From Bacteroidota bacterium (GTDB lineage: Bacteria; Bacteroidota; Bacteroidia; Bacteroidales; JAAUTT01): DNA of 64,000 bases. The translations under genes and the position numbers were made by a program. Of the stretch, positions 35,656 to 44,814 are shown piece after piece (the first letter of the stretch is position 1; each line of letters begins with the position of its first letter). The stretch lies in assembly GCA_023429135.1 (NCBI GenBank), contig JAEYWD010000124.1:1-64000 (forward strand), in the 5' to 3' direction. The notes beneath the pieces are model-generated. The model saw nothing but the letters and a program-made list of their open reading frames with translations. It was not told the DNA's origin and made no database searches.

Positions 35656-36429
35656 ATGATCACTATTGCCATAGACTGTAAAAAATACAGAATAATCCCC
35701 GGATTCATTCACAATCTGTATTTTACTCCCGCTTCTTTCATTCGCAAACCTTTTATTCTTATTGCAACTCAATTATTGTTTTGCTATTCGCTATCAGCTC
35801 AGCAAATACAAAAAAATGATACTATAGTAGGATTGGTTTTAGGAAAAACAGGAAAAGCAATCAGAAATATCCCGGTTTCATTTAATGGGAGCAGCGAAAT
35901 TTTTCATACAAATAAGAAAGGGATTTTTGTAATAATTAAAGATGTGCTGCCAGATTCATTAAACCTGATTTTACCTTCAAAAAGGATTATTCAGGTTCCC
36001 GTTATGGGAATGGGATTTTTAAAGATTATTACACATGAAACATCTTACTCTGTAGTCGAATCAAAAAATGAAATTCTAAATATCGGTTATGGTATGGAAC
36101 GACGATCAACTTCTACTTCCGGTGGTTTTTCAGTTACAGGTGATCAAATAAGAGAAACGGGTGAACGAAATATAATTTTAGCAATTGCCGGTAAAATACC
36201 GGGGGTAAATCTTGTTTACAAAAGCGATGGTTCAACTGGTCTGATGATACGGGGAGGAACTTCTCTTGAAGGCGACAACGATCCTCTTTATGTTGTCGAT
36301 GGCTCGATCGTGGACGATCTTTCCAACATCAATATCAACGATGTTGCAAAGGTCGAAGTGCTTAAGGATGGAACCATTTACGGAACCAGAGGAGCAAACG
36401 GGGTCATCCTTATTTTTACAAGAAAATAA
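35656..36429 (+). CDS. Stand-alone TonB-receptor plug protein
   Basis: The 257-residue protein has a signal anchor (about residues 30-48, ending SAQQ). A carboxypeptidase-like Ig domain follows (VGLVLGKTGKAIRNIPVSFNG), then a plug: LNIGYGMERRS in the position of VVVGYG, GKIPGVNLVYKSDGSTGLMI, DPLYVVDGSIVDDL and VEVLKDGTIYGTRGANGVIL. It stops there, exactly where the barrel of a SusC receptor would begin, and the next gene starts 51 bases later with its own signal peptide. So this is a complete plug-only protein, not an obvious frameshift. It might gate, chaperone or scaffold a SusC partner. Confidence 0.75.
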   Translation: MITIAIDCKKYRIIPGFIHNLYFTPASFIRKPFILIATQLLFCYSLSAQQIQKNDTIVGLVLGKTGKAIRNIPVSFNGSSEIFHTNKKGIFVIIKDVLPDSLNLILPSKRIIQVPVMGMGFLKIITHETSYSVVESKNEILNIGYGMERRSTSTSGGFSVTGDQIRETGERNIILAIAGKIPGVNLVYKSDGSTGLMIRGGTSLEGDNDPLYVVDGSIVDDLSNININDVAKVEVLKDGTIYGTRGANGVILIFTRK

Positions 36430-36480
36430 ATAAATAAAAATGGCCACGGGAAACGTTTAGAATATGCTATTCACATATAT

Positions 36481-38346
36481 ATGAATTCGGTATATACATT
36501 AAAAAAAATCTTTCTTTTATTGTCCGTTTGTTTTTGTTACAATGCAAACGGGCAATTGCCACTTGTAAGCTTAGAAAACAATAGTTTAAAGTATACGCTT
36601 TATTCGAACCAAGGTGAAAACAGTAAGCTAAACCGCATCCCCGATTTTTCATATGCAGGATATAAAGGAGGAGGGGTTTCAATACCTAACGTTCCTGTTG
36701 TAAAAACTATAGAGTCTGTATCAGCCGATTGCCATAAACTAATTCAGGATGCTATTGATGAGATATCATTATTAGCCCCGGATAAAAATGGGATCAGGGG
36801 GGCGGTTTTGTTGAAAAAAGGTATTTATGTATTAACCGACTCGGTTGTTATCAGAACTGATGGTATAGTACTGCGTGGTGAAGGTGCCGGGATGGATGGA
36901 ACTGTAATAGTTGCAACCCGTAAGGCAAAATGTACGCCTTTGCAAATCAGAGGATCAGGAAGTGGTTACGGGGAAGTAGCCGGAAGTCGTGTGAAAATTG
37001 CATCAGCTTATGTGGGCACGGGATCGGTTTCTTTTGATATTCCCTCAGGTCATTCCTTTGCAGTAGGCGATAAAGTTGTAATCCAAAAAACTCCCAATGA
37101 CGCCTGGATTGGCATACTGGATATGGCTCAATATGGTTGGGTTGCAAAAGACTATAAAGTTACTTTTGAAAGAAAAATCGTAAAGATTGAAGGCAATACA
37201 ATCCATATTGATATCCCTGTTGTGGATGCCTTTCAGGATGCATATGGCGGAGCAGAGATTTTCAAAAGCAGCATTAATGGTCGTATTAATAATTGCGGGA
37301 TTGAAAATATACGTATAGAATCATATTTTGCAGGTAACGAGGATGAATCTCACGGATGGAATGCCATAATACTTAAAAGAGCAGAGAACTGCTGGGTAAA
37401 AAATATTGTAGCCAAATACTTTGGTTATGCTTGTGTAAATATTTCGGATATGTCCGTGTTCAATACAGTGGAAGATTGTGCCATGATTGACCCTAAGGCA
37501 GTTACTACTGGCGGAAGAAAATATTCATTTAATCTTGAATCTAACAGTACTTGTAATCTTTTTAACCGATGTTTCACGTGGGGAGGAAGACACGATTTTG
37601 TAACCGGATCGCGTTTGCCGGGACCGAATGTTTTTCTCGATTGCAATGCTGAAAATACATTTTCCGATATAGGCCCTCATCATCGTTGGGCTACCGGTTT
37701 ATTGTTCGATAATGTCCGCGGCGGACAAATACATGTCCAAAACCGGAAAGATATGGGAAGTGGTCATGGTTGGGCGGGAGCACAAGTGCTTTTCTGGAAC
37801 TGCAATTCTTACAAAAATGATATTAAAGTTGAAAGTCCGCCTTCCGCACGTAATTGGGGAATAGGATGCACAGGACTAAAACAAAATGGTGGTGGCTACT
37901 GGGAAAATTGGGGAAACAACGTGTCTCCGAGAAGTTTATATCTGGAACAGTTAAAAGAAAGACTGGGAGATCAAGCTTTAATAAACGTCACAACAGATGC
38001 TCAACGCAATGGCAATATATGGGATGATCTAAAGAACAGTGCAACGAAAATTGCATCAGAGCAGCGAGTAATCACCTTTGTTCCCCATGTTGAAAATAAT
38101 ACTACTGCCGGAACTCCGTCTGTAACGTATTCCTCAGGTATGGTCAGTATAAATTTGAACAGCCGGTTTCCGGAAGAAACAAAAGAGCTTAAAATCTTTA
38201 ATGTTTGCGGAAATTCTGTTTTTCAATCGGTTTATCCTGAAGATATCGCGAATTTAATAGTTGGACATCTTTCCAAAGGAATTTACATTTTAAATTTAAC
38301 TACTGAGCATCAGGTTTACAAGCTTAAATTTTTATTGCATAATTAA
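36481..38346 (+). CDS. Secreted parallel beta-helix protein with T9SS sorting domain, probable polysaccharide lyase or hydrolase
   Basis: The 621-residue protein has a signal peptide (about residues 1-23). Residues about 70-470 carry the repeating right-handed beta-helix pattern (GVLLKKGIYVLTDS-type start, then GIENIRIESYF, AENCWVKNIVAKYF, NTVEDCAMIDPKA, NLFNRCFTWGG, NVFLDCNAENTF). A type IX secretion sorting domain closes the protein, with ELKIFNVCGNSVFQ and a GIYILNL ending. It should be carried across the outer membrane and attached to the surface, where it could make the first cuts in the polymer. I recognise the pectate-lyase-like fold but no CAZy family with certainty. Confidence 0.7.
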   Translation: MNSVYTLKKIFLLLSVCFCYNANGQLPLVSLENNSLKYTLYSNQGENSKLNRIPDFSYAGYKGGGVSIPNVPVVKTIESVSADCHKLIQDAIDEISLLAPDKNGIRGAVLLKKGIYVLTDSVVIRTDGIVLRGEGAGMDGTVIVATRKAKCTPLQIRGSGSGYGEVAGSRVKIASAYVGTGSVSFDIPSGHSFAVGDKVVIQKTPNDAWIGILDMAQYGWVAKDYKVTFERKIVKIEGNTIHIDIPVVDAFQDAYGGAEIFKSSINGRINNCGIENIRIESYFAGNEDESHGWNAIILKRAENCWVKNIVAKYFGYACVNISDMSVFNTVEDCAMIDPKAVTTGGRKYSFNLESNSTCNLFNRCFTWGGRHDFVTGSRLPGPNVFLDCNAENTFSDIGPHHRWATGLLFDNVRGGQIHVQNRKDMGSGHGWAGAQVLFWNCNSYKNDIKVESPPSARNWGIGCTGLKQNGGGYWENWGNNVSPRSLYLEQLKERLGDQALINVTTDAQRNGNIWDDLKNSATKIASEQRVITFVPHVENNTTAGTPSVTYSSGMVSINLNSRFPEETKELKIFNVCGNSVFQSVYPEDIANLIVGHLSKGIYILNLTTEHQVYKLKFLLHN

Positions 38347-38454
38347 TACCTATATATGAAAGCAGTCAAACAAATCAAATTGAATATAAGTGAAGTAGGA
38401 ACAGTATTACATGGTTTAGAAAAAGTTGTAGTAAAACGAAATCTTTAAAAATTT

Positions 38455-40932
38455 GTGGTTGTGAGGAATTTAATATTGATTCTTGGAATTGGATTTATAT
38501 TGTGCAATACATCGATTTACGCCCAAAATAAGGTGCGGCTGACGGATGGTTGGGAATTTTTAAAGGAGGATCTTGGAGGTATTTGGGAAGCAGTCCGCCC
38601 GGCTAAAGTAGGCAATCCCGAGAGTTTACCGGTATGGGAAAAAGTTTCGCTTCCTCATTGTTTTAATGCTTCCGATGCAGTTGACCCGGATGTGAATTAT
38701 TATCAGGGACCCGGTTGGTACAGAAACAACCTTGAAATTAATAATCCTTATCCGGATGGCCGGACAGTTCTACATTTCGAGGGTGCGGGGCAGAAAACCT
38801 CGGTGTATGTTTATACTACGCTTGTTGGAACGCATGTTGGTGGATACGATGAATTTTCATTCGATATCACCGACGCTATAACCGAATTTAAAAATACCAA
38901 CATCTGCAAAAATATATACAAGGGGAAAATCCCAATTTCAATCCGTTGTGATAATTCGCGCGATCTTGAAATGATACCTTCTGATCTGTCTGATTTTAAT
39001 CTTTACGGCGGACTCTACAGGTATTTGAACCTGGAATATATTCCATCGTTTTCTGTTTCGGATGTATTTGCAAATGCCCGCGTTACAAATCAGGGGAAAA
39101 CAGGTATCCTCGGTATTGCTGCATCGGTGTTATCAACATCAAAGGTCAAAACAGGAAATGTGGAAATGAAAATTTATGACCCGTCAAATAAACTGGTGGC
39201 AACCACATCAAAACAAGCAGAGGCTTTAGGTGAACGAAAGGAATTATGGCAGGTGGAGGTGAAAAAGCCGGTATTATGGTCCCCCGATAAACCTGCATTG
39301 TATACCTGCGAAATAATGGTAAAATCTGACGCAGGGGAACAAAGGATCGTTCGGAAATTTGGTTTCCGGTATTTTCAATTTGTTGAAAAAGGGCCATTTC
39401 TTTTAAACGGAGAGCGTCTTTTGCTCAGGGGCACCCACCGGCATGAGGATCATGCAGGAGTTGGAGAGGCTATGACCGAAGATATGATCCGTACCGAAAT
39501 GCTGATGATGAAAGATATGGGCGTAAACTTTATCCGGTTGGGACATTATCAGCAATCGCGCATTGTTCTCGATCTTTGTGATAGCCTTGGTATCCTGGTG
39601 TGGGAGGAGATACCCTGGTGCCGTGGAGGTTTGGGTGGCGAAACCTATAAGGAACAAGCACGCCGCATGCTTACCAATATGATTGAACAGCACCGGGATC
39701 ATCCTTCCATCATTATATGGGGGTTGGGTAACGAAAACGACTGGCCGGGCGATTTTCTCGTTTTCGATAAAGATAAAATACGGCAGTTTATGAGCGAATT
39801 GAACAATTTGTCTCATAAACTGGACTCTACAAGAAAAACAGCTATTCGACGTTGCGCCTTCTGTAAGGATATTGTAGATGTATACTCCCCATCCATTTGG
39901 GCAGGATGGTATCGCGGAGGTTATACGGAATACAGGAACGAATCGGAAAAGGAAATGAATTCGGTGAATCATTTTCTTCATGTCGAATGGGGAGGTGACA
40001 GCCATGCCCGCCGCCATTCGGAAGATCCCGATAAAATTATTGACAGAGTATCCACTGGTCATGGTACCGATGAACGTGCCGGAGATGCTTCTCTTTACGG
40101 AGGACAGGTTAGGATTTCGAAAGATGGTGACTGGAGCGAAACATACATTTGTAACCTGATAGACTGGCATCTGAAAGAACAGGAAACGATGCCCTGGCTC
40201 ACGGGTTCTGCATACTGGCCATTTAAAGATTTTTCCACCGCCATACGTCCTGAAAATCCTGTTCCGTATGTTAATCAGAAAGGGGTTGTTGAACGCGACT
40301 TCACAAAAAAAGAGTCTTTTTATGTATTCCAATCGTATTGGACAAAAAAACCTATGGCCCATATTTACGGTCATACGTGGCCTGTGCGATGGGGCGTCGA
40401 AGGAGAATTGAAAATGGTTAAGGTATATTCCAACTGTCAGGAAGCGGAATTGTTCCTGAATGGGAAAAGCTGTGGAATTAAGAAACGTGACAGCCAGGAT
40501 TTCCCTGCCGCCGGCCTTAGGTGGACAGTAAAGTTCAATAAGGGATCGAACAATCTGAAAGTAATTGCGCGTCAGGGTAATGAAATGGTTACCGATGAAA
40601 TAACATTGGAATATCAGACAGAAAAATGGGGTTCTCCCACGCAAATGTTTCTTGAAAAAATTGAAGAGAAGGAAGATACGGCAACAATTCAGGTCAAATT
40701 ATTGGATCATAAAGGCGTTTTGTGCCTCGATGCCCGGAATGTGGTTGAGTTCTCGCTTACCGGTGATGGTAAAATGTTGGATAACCTTGGAACTTCCTGC
40801 GGATCGCGAAAAGTGCAGGTTTATAACGGACGAGGTATCATCCGGATTAAAATTAACAAAGGAAATAATATTGCTGGTGTTAAATCGGAGGGTTTGAAAA
40901 CAGTTTTTCTTAACCTATCTGCAAATAAATAG
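38455..40932 (+). CDS. Glycoside hydrolase family 2 enzyme (beta-galactosidase/beta-glucuronidase type)
   Basis: The 825-residue enzyme uses a GTG start at 38455 (a second GTG lies two codons on), with a signal peptide ending IYAQN. The N-terminal sugar-binding jelly roll (about 28-190), Ig-like domain (about 195-305) and TIM barrel (about 310-610) follow the GH2 order. The acid/base is E427 in WGLGNEND and the predicted nucleophile is E511 in HVEWGGD. A C-terminal Ig-like domain follows (about 640-740). It acts on terminal beta-linked galactose or glucuronic acid; the sequence does not settle which. It belongs to the enzyme operon, with 23 bases to the next gene. Confidence 0.9.
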   Translation: MVVRNLILILGIGFILCNTSIYAQNKVRLTDGWEFLKEDLGGIWEAVRPAKVGNPESLPVWEKVSLPHCFNASDAVDPDVNYYQGPGWYRNNLEINNPYPDGRTVLHFEGAGQKTSVYVYTTLVGTHVGGYDEFSFDITDAITEFKNTNICKNIYKGKIPISIRCDNSRDLEMIPSDLSDFNLYGGLYRYLNLEYIPSFSVSDVFANARVTNQGKTGILGIAASVLSTSKVKTGNVEMKIYDPSNKLVATTSKQAEALGERKELWQVEVKKPVLWSPDKPALYTCEIMVKSDAGEQRIVRKFGFRYFQFVEKGPFLLNGERLLLRGTHRHEDHAGVGEAMTEDMIRTEMLMMKDMGVNFIRLGHYQQSRIVLDLCDSLGILVWEEIPWCRGGLGGETYKEQARRMLTNMIEQHRDHPSIIIWGLGNENDWPGDFLVFDKDKIRQFMSELNNLSHKLDSTRKTAIRRCAFCKDIVDVYSPSIWAGWYRGGYTEYRNESEKEMNSVNHFLHVEWGGDSHARRHSEDPDKIIDRVSTGHGTDERAGDASLYGGQVRISKDGDWSETYICNLIDWHLKEQETMPWLTGSAYWPFKDFSTAIRPENPVPYVNQKGVVERDFTKKESFYVFQSYWTKKPMAHIYGHTWPVRWGVEGELKMVKVYSNCQEAELFLNGKSCGIKKRDSQDFPAAGLRWTVKFNKGSNNLKVIARQGNEMVTDEITLEYQTEKWGSPTQMFLEKIEEKEDTATIQVKLLDHKGVLCLDARNVVEFSLTGDGKMLDNLGTSCGSRKVQVYNGRGIIRIKINKGNNIAGVKSEGLKTVFLNLSANK

Positions 40933-40955
40933 TTATTCATATAACATGCAATTTT

Positions 40956-43523
40956 ATGAGTATGAAGTCAAAAGAAATTTATCTCTCAATAATTTATACT
41001 GTTGTTTTCATATTGCACAGTAGTGCACAGGTTGGAACTGGTAAAGATCCGGACTTGAAATTATGGTACAACAAACCCGCCTCTGTTTGGGAGGAAGCTT
41101 TGCCTCTCGGGAATGGAAAAACCGGTGCTATGGTTTTCGGGGGAATTGTCACCGAGCGCTTTCAACTGAATGATCTGACATTATGGTCGGGTGCTCCGAA
41201 AGACGGCAATAAGCCCAATGGGCCCGAAATCCTGAAAGCAACCCGTGAAGCCGTTGCCAAAGGCGATTATGCTTTGGCCGAAAATACCTGGAGAAAAATG
41301 CACGGCCCTTACTCCGCCAGGTACCTGACTATGGCCGATCTGATGATAAAGATGGATATGCCCGACACTATAGCTGCGGAATACTATCGAGACCTGAATA
41401 TTCAACATGCACTCTCAACAGTCCGGTATCGCTGTGGCGGAGTTCATTATACACGGGAGGCTTTCGTTAGCTTTCCGGATAAAGTGATTGCTGTGGAAAT
41501 CAAAAGCGACCGCAGGAACTCTGTTTCATTTACAACATGGCTGTCGAGTAAATTACGTTACAAGATCAGCCCCCAGGCAAACGACTACATGGTTCTCCGC
41601 GGCAAAGCCCCGAAATTTGTAGCAAACAGGATTTACGAACCGGAACAGGTTGTATATGATAACGACAATGGTGAAGGAACCAATTTCGAAGTACATCTGA
41701 AAATAAAAGCCTTTGGTGGGAAAGTAAAAGTAACAGGCAATCAGTTGAAGGTCGAAGGTGCGGATAAAGTAATTCTTTACCTGGCGGGTGCTACAAGTTA
41801 CAATGGTTTCGACAAATCACCCGGTTTACAGGGAAAAGATCCCGCAAAAGAAGCAACTGCCATCATCCGTCAGGCTTCGGCAAAATCGTATGAGCAATTA
41901 AAAACAGCACATCTCAACGATTACAGGAATCTGTTCGACAGGGTAAGTCTGAATCTCGAAAGCGAACCGGAAGCATTAAAGCTCCCCACCGATGAACGCA
42001 TGCTACGGTTGAACAAAGGACGAACAGATAACCAGCTCATGACTCTGTATTACCAGTTTGGAAGATATCTTCTGATCTCCAGCTCGCGCGATCAGGCATT
42101 GCCTGCCAACTTACAAGGGATCTGGAACGATCACGTGCAGCCACCCTGGGGCAGCAATTATACAACTAACATCAATACGGAAATGAATTACTGGCTGGCA
42201 GAAAATACAAACCTGTCCGAATGCCATACTCCTTTATTCAAATTTCTCAATAGTATGGCTGTAAATGGAGCAAAGACAGCCAGGATAAATTACGGTTTAG
42301 ATGGATGGTGTGCCCATCATAATTCCGACATATGGGCCAAAACGAGTCCTCCGGGGGGAGAAGACTGGGATCCGAAAGGTATGCCCCGCTGGTCGTGCTG
42401 GGCAATGGCAGGAGCCTGGCTTTGTCAGGATTTATACCGCCATTACGAATACACTGGCGATGAGAAATTCCTTCGTGATAAGGCATGGCCCCTGATGAAA
42501 GGTGCTGCACAGTTTCTGATGGAGTGGCTTGTCGAGGGCCCCGATGGTTACCTGGTTACTAATCCATCCTCCTCACCCGAAAATATGTTTTATATCAATG
42601 GCAAAGTATATCAGGTTAGTATGGCAACTACCATGGACATGGCCATCATTCGCGATTTATTCACAAACGCTATTTATACGCTTGACATTCTGAATATAGA
42701 ACCGGAATTCAAATCCAAACTCCAAATTGCCATAAGTCGTCTCCATCCTTACCACATCGGACAATATGGACAATTACAGGAGTGGTATGGGGACTGGGAC
42801 GATCCTGCCGACAAACACCGGCATTTGTCCCATTTGTTCGGACTTCATCCAGGTTCCCAGATCAGCGCCCGCAGAACGCCGGATCTTGCTGCAGCAGCAA
42901 AACAGTCGCTCATCCACAGGGGCGATGTGAGTACGGGCTGGTCGATGGCCTGGAAAATTAACTGGTGGGCGCGTCTGGAAGACGGCGATCATGCTTATCG
43001 AATTCTAAAAGATGGGCTTACTTATATAGGACCCAAAAGTGATTCAGCAAAAGGCGGAGGAACCTACCCCAATCTTTTCGATGCCCATCCTCCATTTCAG
43101 ATCGACGGAAACTTCGGAGGAACCGCCGGTATCACCGAAATGCTGTTACAGAGTCACGATGGCCTGATAAGTTTGTTACCGGCACTACCATCCGCCTGGG
43201 ATAAAGGTGAAGTGAACGGCTTGAAAGCACGGGGTGGTTTCGTTGTCTCTGTTTCCTGGGGAAAGGGTAATATATCAAAAGCCACCCTTTATTCAGGATT
43301 GGGTGGACATTGTCGCATCCGTACAAAAATCCCGGTAAAAGTAGTGGAAACTACTTTTCAGGCTCCTGCCGGAGAAAATCCAAATCCTTTTTACAGGATA
43401 AATCCTGTGCCGAAGACTATAAAAAATAATAAACAGCCACTGGTGGAAGTGCCCCTTTCTAAAGTTTACGAAATTGATTTCCAGACACAGAAAGGGAAAA
43501 GCTATACCATAGTTCCTCTTTAA
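40956..43523 (+). CDS. GH95 alpha-L-fucosidase (or alpha-L-galactosidase)
   Basis: The 855-residue enzyme has a signal peptide (ILHSSAQ). The N-terminal beta domain carries LWYNKPASVWEEALPLGNGKTGAMVFGG. The (alpha/alpha)6 barrel has the conserved pair N405 and N407 in TNINTEMNYW, E542 in NPSSSPEN and D717 in IDGNFGG. These correspond to the Asn-Asn-Glu-Asp set used by the inverting GH95 1,2-alpha-L-fucosidases. It should remove alpha-1,2-linked fucose, or the related L-galactose, from side chains. It is a mid-operon gene, tightly spaced on both sides. Confidence 0.92.
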   Translation: MSMKSKEIYLSIIYTVVFILHSSAQVGTGKDPDLKLWYNKPASVWEEALPLGNGKTGAMVFGGIVTERFQLNDLTLWSGAPKDGNKPNGPEILKATREAVAKGDYALAENTWRKMHGPYSARYLTMADLMIKMDMPDTIAAEYYRDLNIQHALSTVRYRCGGVHYTREAFVSFPDKVIAVEIKSDRRNSVSFTTWLSSKLRYKISPQANDYMVLRGKAPKFVANRIYEPEQVVYDNDNGEGTNFEVHLKIKAFGGKVKVTGNQLKVEGADKVILYLAGATSYNGFDKSPGLQGKDPAKEATAIIRQASAKSYEQLKTAHLNDYRNLFDRVSLNLESEPEALKLPTDERMLRLNKGRTDNQLMTLYYQFGRYLLISSSRDQALPANLQGIWNDHVQPPWGSNYTTNINTEMNYWLAENTNLSECHTPLFKFLNSMAVNGAKTARINYGLDGWCAHHNSDIWAKTSPPGGEDWDPKGMPRWSCWAMAGAWLCQDLYRHYEYTGDEKFLRDKAWPLMKGAAQFLMEWLVEGPDGYLVTNPSSSPENMFYINGKVYQVSMATTMDMAIIRDLFTNAIYTLDILNIEPEFKSKLQIAISRLHPYHIGQYGQLQEWYGDWDDPADKHRHLSHLFGLHPGSQISARRTPDLAAAAKQSLIHRGDVSTGWSMAWKINWWARLEDGDHAYRILKDGLTYIGPKSDSAKGGGTYPNLFDAHPPFQIDGNFGGTAGITEMLLQSHDGLISLLPALPSAWDKGEVNGLKARGGFVVSVSWGKGNISKATLYSGLGGHCRIRTKIPVKVVETTFQAPAGENPNPFYRINPVPKTIKNNKQPLVEVPLSKVYEIDFQTQKGKSYTIVPL

Positions 43524-43547
43524 TTTAAACCTAAAATGGGATAAGAA

Positions 43548-44777
43548 ATGAAGCAATTACAACTGATCATACTGTTCCTTTATATAAACCACTTCGCTTT
43601 TGGAGTGCCTAAGGATAATATATGTGCCCTCACTCCCAACCCCTCTCCCTATGGGCGAGAAGGCCTGGATGAGGGCAACATCTTCTACGCCGATATGGTG
43701 AAAATCTTGAAAAAAGACATATTATTTCGCGCTGATGAAGCGTTGAAACAAGCTCCACAAACCATTACCATGGTCAAATGCGAGCGCAGCTCAGGCGGAG
43801 TTCACGACTTTTATTCCGAAGGCGATTATTGGTGGCCTGATCCGAATAATCCTCAAGGCCCTTATGTTAAACGCGATGGCATGACAAACCCCGATAATTT
43901 TGTGGCGCACCGCGGAGCCATGATACGGTTCAGCCAGATTATAGGTACGCTGGCCTCTGCATATAAAATTACCGGCGATGAAAAATATGTAAAACAAGCT
44001 CTCGTTCATCTGAAAGCCTGGTTTGTCGATACCGCAACACGTATGAACCCCTCACTGGTTTATGCACAGGCAATTAAAGGATTGCATACCGGCCGGGGAA
44101 TTGGCATTATCGACACCATTCAACTCATGGAAGTAGCGCAGGGTGTTATCGTAATGCAGGGGGCATCGTCGTTCGGTAAAACTCTTTTAACTGCCATTAA
44201 ATCATGGTTTGCTGAATACTTACAATGGCTTACAACGCATCCTTATGGCAAGGATGAAATGAAGGCCACCAATAATCATGGTACCTGCTGGGCCATGCAG
44301 GTGGCATCTTTCTCCAAACTCACAGGAAACACCGAATTGTCAGCCTTCTGCCGCAACCGGTATAAAGAAGTATTTCTGCCAATGCAGATGGCCGATAACG
44401 GAAGTTTTCCCCGGGAACTGGAACGGACAAAACCTTTTGGCTACTCCTTGTTCAACCTCGATGCAATGACGATGCTTTGCCAGATTCTTTCGGATGAAAA
44501 GAATGATCTGTGGAATTTCCAGGTATCCGATGGTAAATGTATCCGTAAAGCTATAGAGTTCCTTTATCCTTATGTTGCCAACAAAAATAAATGGCCCTAT
44601 TCAAAGGATGTCATGTATTGGGACAACTGGCCTGTAGCACAACCTACTCTTCTTTTTGGAGCCAAAGCATTCGGAAAACAGGAGTGGTTTGACACCTGGA
44701 AATCATTGGAGCATTTTCCCGTTGTGGAGGAAATAATCCGGAATCTGCCGGTTCGTAACCCCATCATTTGGATGTAA
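43548..44777 (+). CDS. Alginate-lyase-fold polysaccharide lyase (PL5/PL38 type) with an in-frame repeat insertion
   Basis: The 409-residue enzyme has a signal peptide (ending about residue 19). The (alpha/alpha) lyase domain carries EGDYWWPDP, the catalytic NNHGTCW (N242, N243, H244) and FPRELERTKPFGYSLFN, whose tyrosine would be the base. PL5 and PL38 relatives cleave alginate or glucuronan and leave unsaturated uronic acid, which the GH105 domain encoded further down could remove. Residues 27-43 (ALTPNPSPYGREG and the following LDEG) do not belong to the family; they are encoded by a 51-bp interspersed repeat at 43626-43676. Confidence 0.82.
   Translation: MKQLQLIILFLYINHFAFGVPKDNICALTPNPSPYGREGLDEGNIFYADMVKILKKDILFRADEALKQAPQTITMVKCERSSGGVHDFYSEGDYWWPDPNNPQGPYVKRDGMTNPDNFVAHRGAMIRFSQIIGTLASAYKITGDEKYVKQALVHLKAWFVDTATRMNPSLVYAQAIKGLHTGRGIGIIDTIQLMEVAQGVIVMQGASSFGKTLLTAIKSWFAEYLQWLTTHPYGKDEMKATNNHGTCWAMQVASFSKLTGNTELSAFCRNRYKEVFLPMQMADNGSFPRELERTKPFGYSLFNLDAMTMLCQILSDEKNDLWNFQVSDGKCIRKAIEFLYPYVANKNKWPYSKDVMYWDNWPVAQPTLLFGAKAFGKQEWFDTWKSLEHFPVVEEIIRNLPVRNPIIWM
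43626..43676 (+). repeat. 51-bp interspersed repeat translated in frame
   Basis: It starts GCCCTCACTCCC and ends GGATGAGGGC; the terminal GCCCTCA/TGAGGGC pair is inverted. This is the familiar C-rich Bacteroidota intergenic repeat that reads LTPNPSP when translated. Its length is exactly 17 codons, and it replaces no conserved lyase segment, lying directly behind the signal peptide. A diverged relative lies at 58530-58585. Confidence 0.75.
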
Positions 44778-44814
44778 AAGGAATTGATTTGGAAATATGA
44801 TAACTTAACTAAAT

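Noticed and set aside
35656..38346. The plug protein and following gene as one frameshifted SusC
   Set aside because: The next gene has its own start and signal peptide and encodes a beta-helix, not a barrel.
38356..38448. 30-codon open frame (MKAVKQIKLNISEVG...) between the beta-helix and GH2 genes
   Set aside because: Too short and without a recognisable family; kept only as a possible leader peptide.
39403..40644. 413-codon open frame on the minus strand
   Set aside because: It lies entirely antisense to the GH2 gene, has no signal or domain features, and its composition is explained by the codon use of the real gene.
43548..44777. Reading the locus as an alginate PUL because of the alginate-lyase-fold gene
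   Set aside because: The other genes are fucosidases, galactosidases, GH2 and GH105, which do not fit alginate; the fold also covers glucuronan-type lyases.
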